From Pseudomonas sp. KU43P (GTDB lineage Bacteria; Pseudomonadota; Gammaproteobacteria; Pseudomonadales; Pseudomonadaceae): a stretch of DNA of 64,000 bases. Numbering within the stretch: position 1 is the stretch's first letter; every line of letters starts with the position of its first letter. Positions 41,437 through 48,962 of this stretch are shown piece by piece. Location of the stretch: assembly GCF_033095865.1 (NCBI RefSeq), contig NZ_AP019365.1, positions 1,709,501 through 1,773,500 of the forward strand, read 5' to 3'. A program made the translations under genes and the position numbers. Below the pieces are notes generated by a model that was not told the DNA's origin, did no database searches, and worked only from the letters and a program-made list of their open reading frames with translations.

Positions 41437-44166
41437 TTACAGGTGAAGCCAGCTATGGGCCTGGCCAATCCGAGCCACTCGGTCAAGCGGCGCGTAGGCA
41501 TGTATCCGCTGCATGAACTCACTCAGGTCCACGGTCTGGCGGATGTCATGGATGGGGGAGGCCAGCAGGTTGCAGATCTCGCGCAGTTGTGAAAGCCAAG
41601 GAAGGTGCTGGTCGATGACCTCGTTGAGCATGCCCGGGCCGGTCAGCTGGCTCAGGCGCCGGGTGTAGGTGGAAAAGGCGGTCGGCGCGTTCGTCGGGTC
41701 AGGGCGGTGCTGGTAGAAGTCCGCGGCAAGGTCGAAACGGCGGCGCATCTCGTAGGAGATAGTGTCCAGAGTCGGGTTGCCTGCGTGGCTGCCAATCATG
41801 CTGGTGTTGTACTTGATGTACATGCCCAACTGGTCGTTGGAAACCGGCGGGGCCAGCAACAGGCCGTCTTGGGTGGTGCTAAGTTCGGTGTCCAGCAGCG
41901 GCACATGGGATTGTTGGTTATGCACGGTCACCAGCAACCGGTCATCGGCATCCAGATACAGCCCGCCGAAGTGGTGCAGCACGCGGTAGCGCAGGATGTC
42001 GCTGGCTGAGCTGAAGTTGGTAGCGGTGCCACCGTTGCCCTCGATCGCCGACTGGTACTGGTGATAGAAGGGCGACTTGAGGAAGGTTTGGTAGAAGGAC
42101 TGATCCTCCAGAGGCAACACCTCGAGGGCTGGGGCCTTGTCCGTCAGTTGCGCGAAATTGGCCTCGTAGGCCCCACGGTTCATGCGCGACAGCAAGAGCT
42201 GGAAACGGTAGCCGCTGTCCTTGGCTGCTTGGGCGTTATGCACCAGGCTGTCGAGAAATTCACCCGCGATCAGGCGGTCACCGACCCACACACTGGTGAT
42301 CAGCCGAGGTATAGGCGTGCACTGCAGCAAGTCGTAGGCCGCCAGTTTGATCGGCAACTGCAGATTTATGCCCAACGTGCGCAATGTGGCCATGCGCTGG
42401 GCATTGGAAACCAGGCGCTCGGGCGCTTCAAGGGGCACGAGGGCATCGCCTCCGGGTACCCAGCGGGGCGGCTGGGCGAGCAACGCATCGCGGGTCCTGA
42501 TGAAGCTGTTGCTCGATATTTCGTATTTGACCCACTCGGAAACAATCTCCTGGCCATCGTGAAAGTAACCGATGAAACGGTGCTCCAAGCTTGCATCGAC
42601 ACGGGCGACGACGCTCGCTAATTGCGCGTCGGACAGCTGGGGTGCTTGGCGAAAGGCGCTTTGCGCCGGTTGCATCTCGATCGCATCAGCTTCGTCCGGC
42701 GTGCTTTGGTTCATCAGACTTCGCAGGCGCGACGGCACGGCGAAATCAGGGCGGCACCAACTGAACAGGTCGCGCGAGGCGCGCGCCAGATTGATCGCCG
42801 TCGGCACCGCGTTGAACAGCCCATAGACCTGATCCGTCACACCCTCGGCCTTCTCTTCCAGGCTGCGACCATTGACCACCCGGTCCATGCCCAGGCTGAA
42901 CTGGGCCAGGCCGCCGATCACCAACATGGGCGTCAGCTCTGGCACCACCAGCACCAGTGGCGCTGCGATCGTCATGGCCAGGTTGAGGAAGCTGACCCAT
43001 TGGGCCTTGTCGATCTGATGATTGGTCGTGATCTGACTGTTGGCATCCTGGTAGCTGCGCTGCTTCTGAAGTCGGGCCAGGTAATGAAACAGGTCGTCAC
43101 CGATGTGCGGGCTGTATTTATCGGGTTGGAAGTCGACGATAGCCTGTGGATCCCAGATCCCGCTGGTGGCGAACCCTGGGTGGTTGACCGGGAAATGGTG
43201 CGCGGCGGGAAAGCGTCCAAGGCCGGTCAACGCGGTTCGCACGCCACTGAAGTCCAATCCATCGGGCCAGTCCAGGGGGCTGAAGGCCTGTAGCAGTGCC
43301 TGACGCTTGCTCGGGTTCTGGCACTGTTCGGCGAACCACGCCTTCATGGCCTTTCGCTCAATGAATTCGTGGAACGGCGATGTGTTGCCTGGCAGGTAGA
43401 GCAGGGTGAGCCCAGATGCCGTGTCGCGGATACAAAGTATCGAGGACGAAGCATACCCATAGACATTGAGCATCGAGACCTGGGTTGAGGGGCTTCGGGG
43501 GATCAGATCGGCGGCCTGCCAGGCGAGGCGCTTGGCCTGTTCGCAGAGGCTGCCTTCGAGCAACTGCTTGTTGCAGGCGGCAATGAAACTGATCTTCAGG
43601 CCCCGCTGATAGAGCGTCAGATGCGTGTTCCAGTAGTCATCGAGGCTGGTCTTGTAGCGGTTGTGCAGGTGCAAGCCCCAGATGAACGACTGAAAGTCCT
43701 CGGCACGGATCTGCACCCGGTTGTGTGGCCCATAGCTGGCAGGCTCGGTGCGCTGGTACAGGCCGTTGAAGACTATGAATGGCGAGCCATTGGAGAACAG
43801 GTCGAGCGGCTTGAGGCGGGTCACAAGGTTGACGCTGCTCGAGGGCGCGATACCGGCCCAGTCGCCGAAGTGAAAACCGCCGAATGTTGCGGTAGATTCG
43901 CCTTGCCAGTTGCCCAGCAGGGCTTCGATCAGGCTCATGCGCTGCATGATCACCGCATTTTCACGCACGAACGGCTTGCCAGCGTCATCCTGCTGGCGTT
44001 CGAGCTGATAGTGAAGGGTCACGACGTCGATGCTCTCAGGTGGCAGAGCCACGCCTTGCTTTTTCAGCCATTCATTGAGCAACTGGCGCGCCAGGCTGTC
44101 TGGGCGCGGCAGGCCGACCAACGCCTCGCGCGCCAGGCGCAGGTTTTCCGGGGGGATAAAGTTCAT
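41437..44166 (-). CDS. Large toxin: dermonecrotic-toxin-like module plus TcdA/TcdB-type glycosyltransferase (paralogue 2)
   Basis: A 909-residue protein that is colinear with the 38600-41347 product over its whole length. Shared landmarks are FIAACNKQLLEGSL near 194, LLYLPGNTSPFHEF near 255, a hydrophobic segment at 392-427, D723/R726 (SASDILRY), Y737, D739/D741 (GGLYLDADD), and the closing LDRVARIGQAHSWLHL. The region between the hydrophobic segment and the transferase (about 430-620) has diverged most. No cleavable signal, so export would need a dedicated system. It starts 63 bases after the fhlB-like stop on the same strand and may belong to that transcript. Confidence 0.85.
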   Translation of the reverse strand: MNFIPPENLRLAREALVGLPRPDSLARQLLNEWLKKQGVALPPESIDVVTLHYQLERQQDDAGKPFVRENAVIMQRMSLIEALLGNWQGESTATFGGFHFGDWAGIAPSSSVNLVTRLKPLDLFSNGSPFIVFNGLYQRTEPASYGPHNRVQIRAEDFQSFIWGLHLHNRYKTSLDDYWNTHLTLYQRGLKISFIAACNKQLLEGSLCEQAKRLAWQAADLIPRSPSTQVSMLNVYGYASSSILCIRDTASGLTLLYLPGNTSPFHEFIERKAMKAWFAEQCQNPSKRQALLQAFSPLDWPDGLDFSGVRTALTGLGRFPAAHHFPVNHPGFATSGIWDPQAIVDFQPDKYSPHIGDDLFHYLARLQKQRSYQDANSQITTNHQIDKAQWVSFLNLAMTIAAPLVLVVPELTPMLVIGGLAQFSLGMDRVVNGRSLEEKAEGVTDQVYGLFNAVPTAINLARASRDLFSWCRPDFAVPSRLRSLMNQSTPDEADAIEMQPAQSAFRQAPQLSDAQLASVVARVDASLEHRFIGYFHDGQEIVSEWVKYEISSNSFIRTRDALLAQPPRWVPGGDALVPLEAPERLVSNAQRMATLRTLGINLQLPIKLAAYDLLQCTPIPRLITSVWVGDRLIAGEFLDSLVHNAQAAKDSGYRFQLLLSRMNRGAYEANFAQLTDKAPALEVLPLEDQSFYQTFLKSPFYHQYQSAIEGNGGTATNFSSASDILRYRVLHHFGGLYLDADDRLLVTVHNQQSHVPLLDTELSTTQDGLLLAPPVSNDQLGMYIKYNTSMIGSHAGNPTLDTISYEMRRRFDLAADFYQHRPDPTNAPTAFSTYTRRLSQLTGPGMLNEVIDQHLPWLSQLREICNLLASPIHDIRQTVDLSEFMQRIHAYAPLDRVARIGQAHSWLHL

Positions 44167-44229
44167 CGGGGGCAGCTTCCTGTGGCTTGAGAAAGCCCAA
44201 GCTTTCAGTGCCTGCCCCGGCGCAGGGTG

Positions 44230-44574
44230 CTAGATAGTGCTCGACCCGGGTGGCAGGAGCAGTTGCCCCGGTGTGATGTCTTGCGGGCTGCAGGGTTGTT
44301 CGTTGAAGCCTGCCGGCACCTTGCCGCGCAAGTGCCAGGCGAAGGCGATGATTTCGGCGATGGTCAAGTACAACGCCTCGGGGATCTGGTCGCTCAGCTC
44401 CAGGCGCGCTAGCAGGCGCACCAGCTCGGCGTTTTCGTAGATGGGCACTTCGTGCTCACGGGCGATGGCCAGGATGGCCTCGGCCAGCTCGTCGTCGCCC
44501 TTGGCGCTCAAGGTCGGGGCTTGCTGGCCGTCGTAGCTCAGGGCAATGGCCTGGCGGGGTTGCCTGTCGGTCAT
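44230..44574 (-). CDS. FlhB-like C-terminal domain protein (FhlB type)
   Basis: A 114-residue protein that matches the part of FlhB after its cleavage site: QAIALSYDGQQAP, LSAKGDDELAEAILAIAREHEVPIYENAELVRLL align with AVALKYD, LLAKGTDFIALKIREIGVEHKVQILESPALARAI of the FlhB at 23105. It lacks the NPTH motif and the membrane domain. Such orphan pieces can replace the cleaved FlhB part in some bacteria. The ATG at 44572-44574 overlaps the stop of the upstream fliK-like gene (ATGA). Confidence 0.88.
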   Translation of the reverse strand: MTDRQPRQAIALSYDGQQAPTLSAKGDDELAEAILAIAREHEVPIYENAELVRLLARLELSDQIPEALYLTIAEIIAFAWHLRGKVPAGFNEQPCSPQDITPGQLLLPPGSSTI

Positions 44575-46109
44575 GCAGTTTCGTCCACCCAGCGTTGTTC
44601 GAGGCGTGTGCGCGCACCTTGTGGCGGTGTGCCGGGGTGGCAGGCCAGGTCGCCGACCTCCAGGCCCCGGGCCAGCAGACGTTCGCGTAGTGCGCCGAGC
44701 TGGCTGTCGATCAGGCGCGCGGTATCCGGAAGCTCTGCCCACAGTTGGCCGCTGAGGCGGCCCTGGGTCAACTGTGCCTGAACTTGAAGCGGCCCCAGCG
44801 GCGGCAGGTCGAAGGCCAGTTCGATGCGCCACAGCGACTCCAGCGGGTCGCGTTGTTCGCGGCGGGGGTCGGCTTGTTGCTCGGGGGTGTCTTCGCGTTG
44901 CAGCTTGGCCTGCAGCGGGATGAACTCTTGGCCGTGGCGCACTGGGATTTCGGTCTGCCAGGTGGTCTGCAGGTTGCCGTTTTCCAGCGTGCCGGTCTGT
45001 TGCAGGCTGCTCAGGGCGTGGCTTTGCAGGCGCGAGATGGCGGCGGCGGCCAGGCGCAGCAGTTGTTGCAGGTCGCCTTCGTCTTCCATGGCCTGCAGCA
45101 GCCGCGAGGGCAGGGGGAAGACGCCGGGGGGCTGGCGCGGGCTGACCCGTTCGAGCATGCCCAGGGCGCTGCGGGCCACGGCCGGCATGATCTGGGCCAG
45201 GCTCGAGGGGCTGGCCGAGGTGATCGCGCCATCCACGGGCACCTGTGCCACCAGGCGTAGCAGCTGGGCTTTGAGGTCCACACCCGTGGCCAGGCCACCC
45301 AGGAGTTTGGCTTCGAGAAAGGTGCCGCTGTTGGCAAGGGCCTGGGCCAAGCTTTTGGCATCACCCAGCTGACGTGCATCCGGCAGGCTGGCCAGCAGGC
45401 GTTCGGCGCTGCCGCGCAGTTCGCCATCGCCTGTGCGGGCCAGTTGCTGCAGGGCGTCGAGCAGCCCTGGCAGGGAGGCTTGGCGCCCCTGTTGGGTGGC
45501 AAGCTGCTGGGCGACGTTCAATTGTTCCTGGCGCCCGCTCAGGGGCACGAAGCGCAGCGACTGGTCGCCTTGCACCAGGGCGCTGAGCAGGCTGCCGACA
45601 GGTAATGGGCGAGGGCTGTCGATGGTCAGTGTGGCGCCGGCCTGGGCGGTGTTGAGCAGGCTCACCAAAGAGCGGAAGGTGGTGGCGGTGCCGGGGTCCT
45701 GCAGCAACTGGCTGGTCAGGACTTTGCCTTGGAGCAGGGTGCCGACTGGCACCTTGCCGGTATCGAGTTGGGTCAGGGTGGCGATATTGCTGGCGCTGGC
45801 CTGTTGCACCATCACCGCCAGGCGATCGCTTTGTGGCTGGCTCACCGTGACCTGGCTGCCCGGCGCAAGCGGTTGGCTGGCACTTGCCTGGACCTGGGCC
45901 TGATTGCCATTGGCCTGGAGAATGCGCAGCACCAGCTGGAACTCGCTGCCACTCTGCTTGAGTGTCAGTACCTCGGCCTGCGCGGTCTCGCCAGGCTTGA
46001 GCAGGCCGGGCTGCGCCTGGGTCAGGCTGAGCAGTTCGGCGGTCATCGCCGCCTTGATCGCTTGGGCGCTCACCGCAGTTTGTGCGCCGAGACTATTGAT
46101 TTCAGTCAT
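44571..46109 (-). CDS. Second FliK-like hook-length control domain protein
   Basis: A 512-residue protein beginning MTEINSLGAQTAVSAQA. The first 370 residues are Gln/Leu/Ala-rich with repeated beta-like segments. The C-terminal quarter carries a Flg_hook-like domain (IELAFDLPPLGPLQVQAQLTQGRLSGQLW and LIDSQLGALRERLLARGLEVGDL). Paired with the FhlB-like gene, which it overlaps by 4 bases, it forms a mini ruler/switch unit separate from the main fliK (17235). The start at 46109 was chosen over a TTG four codons upstream because ATG is preceded by AGGTTG. Confidence 0.85.
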   Translation of the reverse strand: MTEINSLGAQTAVSAQAIKAAMTAELLSLTQAQPGLLKPGETAQAEVLTLKQSGSEFQLVLRILQANGNQAQVQASASQPLAPGSQVTVSQPQSDRLAVMVQQASASNIATLTQLDTGKVPVGTLLQGKVLTSQLLQDPGTATTFRSLVSLLNTAQAGATLTIDSPRPLPVGSLLSALVQGDQSLRFVPLSGRQEQLNVAQQLATQQGRQASLPGLLDALQQLARTGDGELRGSAERLLASLPDARQLGDAKSLAQALANSGTFLEAKLLGGLATGVDLKAQLLRLVAQVPVDGAITSASPSSLAQIMPAVARSALGMLERVSPRQPPGVFPLPSRLLQAMEDEGDLQQLLRLAAAAISRLQSHALSSLQQTGTLENGNLQTTWQTEIPVRHGQEFIPLQAKLQREDTPEQQADPRREQRDPLESLWRIELAFDLPPLGPLQVQAQLTQGRLSGQLWAELPDTARLIDSQLGALRERLLARGLEVGDLACHPGTPPQGARTRLEQRWVDETA

Positions 46110-46111
46110 GA

Positions 46112-46121
46112 TTGTATACAA
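46112..46121. promoter_or_regulatory. TTGTATACAA palindrome upstream of the fliK-like gene
   Basis: A 10-base perfect palindrome in the 128-base divergent gap between the fliK-like gene and ccmA, directly in front of the fliK-like start. An identical sequence is at 59864-59873. It could be an operator of a GntR-type regulator or a chance match. Confidence 0.25.
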
Positions 46122-46237
46122 CCTGTCGAACCCGCCCTCTTGGCAGCGAAGCCGTGCATGTAATAATGCCGTCCGTCCGCCACTGCCAGTTTAACGGCAG
46201 CGAAGAGGGCGACTTGAGAATTGCATAAGGCGAAACC

Positions 46238-46870
46238 GTGACCTTTCACCTCCAAGCCGTGGGCCTGGCCTGCGAGCGCGACTGGCGCCTGCTGTTCGAG
46301 CACCTGCATTTCGAACTGCGGCCCGGCGACATGCTGCAGATCAGCGGCCCCAACGGCAGCGGCAAGACCAGCCTGCTGCGTTTGCTCGCCGGGCTGATGC
46401 AACCGACTGCCGGGCAGATCCTGCTGGGCGGCCAGCCGTTGGCCGAACAGCGCCATGCGCTGGCCAGCATCCTGTTGTGGATTGGCCATGCCGCGGGCAT
46501 CAAGGACCTGCTGACCGCCGAGGAGAACCTCACCTGGCTGTGTGCCCTGCACCAGCCGGCCACCCGCGATGCCATCTGGTCGGCCCTGGAAGCTGTTGGT
46601 CTGCGTGGTTTCGAAGATGTGCCTTGCCATACCCTGTCGGCTGGCCAGCAGCGCCGCGTGGCCCTGGCCCGCCTGCACCTGGACAGCCCGCCGCTGTGGA
46701 TTCTCGACGAACCGTTCACCGCCCTCGACAAGCAGGGCGTGGCGCAGCTCGAGGCGCACCTGGCGGCCCATTGCGAGCAGGGCGGCACGGTCGTGCTGAC
46801 CACCCACCACACGCTGGAACGCAAACCCTCTGGTTACCGTGAACTCAACCTGGGGCAATGGGCGGCATGA
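46238..46870 (+). CDS. ccmA: Heme exporter ATP-binding protein CcmA
   Basis: A 210-residue ABC ATPase with Walker [13 protein letters not shown], the signature [14 protein letters not shown] and Walker [12 protein letters not shown]. It works with CcmB, releasing heme-bound CcmE from CcmC in cytochrome c maturation (system I). GTG start with AAGG a few bases upstream. Divergent from the fliK-like gene. The stop overlaps the ccmB start. Confidence 0.96.
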   Translation: MTFHLQAVGLACERDWRLLFEHLHFELRPGDMLQISGPNGSGKTSLLRLLAGLMQPTAGQILLGGQPLAEQRHALASILLWIGHAAGIKDLLTAEENLTWLCALHQPATRDAIWSALEAVGLRGFEDVPCHTLSAGQQRRVALARLHLDSPPLWILDEPFTALDKQGVAQLEAHLAAHCEQGGTVVLTTHHTLERKPSGYRELNLGQWAA

Positions 46871-47535
46871 GCGTATTCATCCTGTTGGTGCGCCGCGAAG
46901 CGCGCCTGCTGTTCCGCCGTCCGGCGGAGCTGGCCAACCCCTTGGTGTTCTTCGCCATCGTCGTGGCCCTGTTCCCGCTGGCGGTAGGTCCGGAGAGCCA
47001 ATTGTTGCAAACCTTGTCGCCCGGACTGGTCTGGGTCGCGGCATTGCTGGCGGTCCTGCTGTCGCTCGACGGTCTTTTTCGCAGTGATTTCGAGGACGGC
47101 TCGCTGGAGCAGTGGGTACTCTCGCCACACCCTTTGGCCATGCTGGTACTGGCCAAGGTGCTGGCGCACTGGATCTTTTCCGGTCTGGCACTGGTATTGT
47201 TGGCGCCTCTGCTAGCGCTGATGCTGGGTTTGCCCAGCCATTGCCTGCCGGTGCTGTTGGGCTCACTGTTGCTGGGTACGCCGGTGTTGAGCCTGCTGGG
47301 CGCGGTAGGCGCAGCGCTGACGGTCGGCCTCAAGCGCGGTGGTTTGCTGCTGGCGTTGCTGATTCTGCCGTTGTATATCCCTGTATTGATCCTGGGCAGT
47401 GGTGCGTTGCAGGCGGCGTTGCAGAATATGCCGGCCACCGGCCATCTGCTGTGGCTGGCGAGCCTGACGGCCCTGGCGGTTACCCTGGCACCCTTTGCGA
47501 TAGCGGCCGGCCTGAAGATCAGCGTCGGCGAATAA
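46867..47535 (+). CDS. ccmB: Heme exporter membrane protein CcmB
   Basis: A 222-residue membrane protein with six hydrophobic segments (for example [20 protein letters not shown] and [20 protein letters not shown]), partner of CcmA. Start at the ATG that overlaps the ccmA stop (ATGA); an in-frame ATG three codons earlier lies within ccmA. Confidence 0.95.
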   Translation: MSVFILLVRREARLLFRRPAELANPLVFFAIVVALFPLAVGPESQLLQTLSPGLVWVAALLAVLLSLDGLFRSDFEDGSLEQWVLSPHPLAMLVLAKVLAHWIFSGLALVLLAPLLALMLGLPSHCLPVLLGSLLLGTPVLSLLGAVGAALTVGLKRGGLLLALLILPLYIPVLILGSGALQAALQNMPATGHLLWLASLTALAVTLAPFAIAAGLKISVGE

Positions 47536-47581
47536 CGAGTCCCGGGCTTTCAAGCCCGGCTAATACCCTGGATGTACCCTG

Positions 47582-48346
47582 ATGAAAATAAGCTGGACGT
47601 GGTTCCACAAACTGGGTTCCCCCAAATGGTTCTATGCCATCAGCGGCCGCATGCTGCCGTGGCTGACCGTTTCCGCCATCTTGCTGCTGGCCACCGGCGT
47701 GATCTGGGGCCTGGCCTTCGCCCCCGAGGACTATCAGCAGGGCAACAGTTTCCGCATCATCTACATCCACGTGCCGGCGGCCATGCTGGCGCAGTCGTGC
47801 TACGTGCTGCTGGCGGTGGCTGGGGTGGTGGGGCTGGTATGGAAGATGAAGCTCGCCGATGTCGCCCTGCAATGCGCCGCCCCCATTGGCGCCTGGATGA
47901 CCGCCGTCGCGCTGGTGACCGGGGCCATCTGGGGCAAGCCGACTTGGGGCAGCTGGTGGGTGTGGGATGCACGCCTGACCTCGATGCTGATTTTGCTGTT
48001 CCTGTACTTCGGCATCATCGCCCTGGGCCAGGCCATCACCAACCGTGACAGCGCGGCCAAGGCCTGTGCGGTCTTGGCCATCGTCGGCGTGATCAACATC
48101 CCGATCATCAAGTACTCGGTGGAGTGGTGGAACACCCTGCACCAGGGGGCGACCTTCACCCTCACCGAAAAACCAGCCATGCCCGCCGAAATGTGGCTGC
48201 CGCTGCTGTGCACGGCGCTGGGCTTCTATTGCTTCTTCGGCGCAGTACTGCTGTTGCGCATGCGCCTTGAAGTGCTCAAGCGCGAAGCGCGGGCCAGCTG
48301 GGTGCGGGAAGAGGTGTTGAACAGCCTGGGTCGGAGGGCCGCGTGA
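47582..48346 (+). CDS. ccmC: Heme transport protein CcmC
   Basis: A 254-residue inner-membrane protein with six membrane helices and the heme-handling WWD motif in [17 protein letters not shown]. It attaches heme to CcmE. 46 bases after ccmB; the stop overlaps the ccmD start (TGATG). Confidence 0.96.
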   Translation: MKISWTWFHKLGSPKWFYAISGRMLPWLTVSAILLLATGVIWGLAFAPEDYQQGNSFRIIYIHVPAAMLAQSCYVLLAVAGVVGLVWKMKLADVALQCAAPIGAWMTAVALVTGAIWGKPTWGSWWVWDARLTSMLILLFLYFGIIALGQAITNRDSAAKACAVLAIVGVINIPIIKYSVEWWNTLHQGATFTLTEKPAMPAEMWLPLLCTALGFYCFFGAVLLLRMRLEVLKREARASWVREEVLNSLGRRAA

Positions 48347-48522
48347 TGAGCTTTTCTTCATTCGGCGATTTTCTCGCCATGGGCCACCATGGGCTGTACG
48401 TCTGGTCGGCCTATGGCATCTGCCTGACGGTGCTGGCGATCAATGTCGCAGCGCCGCTGCTGGCCCGCCGTCGCTACCTGCAAGAAGAGGCGCGCCGTCT
48501 GCGCCGGGAGAACAACCTGTGA
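48346..48522 (+). CDS. ccmD: Heme exporter protein CcmD
   Basis: A 58-residue protein: [16 protein letters not shown] leader, one membrane helix ([21 protein letters not shown]) and a basic, coiled cytoplasmic tail ([16 protein letters not shown]). Size, topology and place between ccmC and ccmE identify CcmD, which helps release holo-CcmE. It overlaps ccmC by one base and ccmE by four. Confidence 0.93.
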   Translation: MSFSSFGDFLAMGHHGLYVWSAYGICLTVLAINVAAPLLARRRYLQEEARRLRRENNL

Positions 48523-48962
48523 ATCCGCAGCGCAAGAAACGCCTGTTCCTGATCCTCGGCCTGCTGGTCGGGGTCGCGGTGGCCGTCGGCTTTGCCTTGA
48601 GCGCCCTGCAGCAGAACATCAACCTGTTCTATACGCCCACCCAGATCGCCAATGGCGAGGCACCGCTGGATACGCGCATCCGCGCCGGCGGCATGGTCGA
48701 GAAGGGCTCGGTGCAGCGCTCAGGCGACTCGCTCGACGTGCGCTTCGTGGTCACCGACTTCAACAAGTCGGTGCCGATCACCTACCGCGGCATCCTCCCG
48801 GACCTGTTCCGCGAAGGGCAGGGCATCGTCGCCCTGGGCAAACTCAATGGCGACGGTGTGGTGGTGGCCGACGAGGTGCTGGCCAAGCACGACGAGAAGT
48901 ACATGCCGCCTGAAGTCACCAAGGCCCTGAAAGAAAGCGGCCAAGCGGAGGCTAAGCCATGA
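48519..48962 (+). CDS. ccmE: Heme chaperone CcmE
   Basis: A 147-residue membrane-anchored periplasmic protein. The N-terminal helix ([20 protein letters not shown]) is followed by an OB-fold beta-barrel and the heme-binding His in [15 protein letters not shown] start inside the ccmD stop; the stop overlaps the ccmF start (ATGA). Confidence 0.96.
   Translation: MNPQRKKRLFLILGLLVGVAVAVGFALSALQQNINLFYTPTQIANGEAPLDTRIRAGGMVEKGSVQRSGDSLDVRFVVTDFNKSVPITYRGILPDLFREGQGIVALGKLNGDGVVVADEVLAKHDEKYMPPEVTKALKESGQAEAKP

Noticed and set aside
42622..43293. Plus-strand frame of about 220 codons opposite toxin 2
   Set aside because: Antisense shadow, no ribosome site or motif; does not look like an immunity protein.
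38563..44229. Toxin block considered as a prophage or transposon
   Set aside because: No integrase, transposase, tRNA, direct-repeat ends or phage genes; only the two toxin genes are extra.
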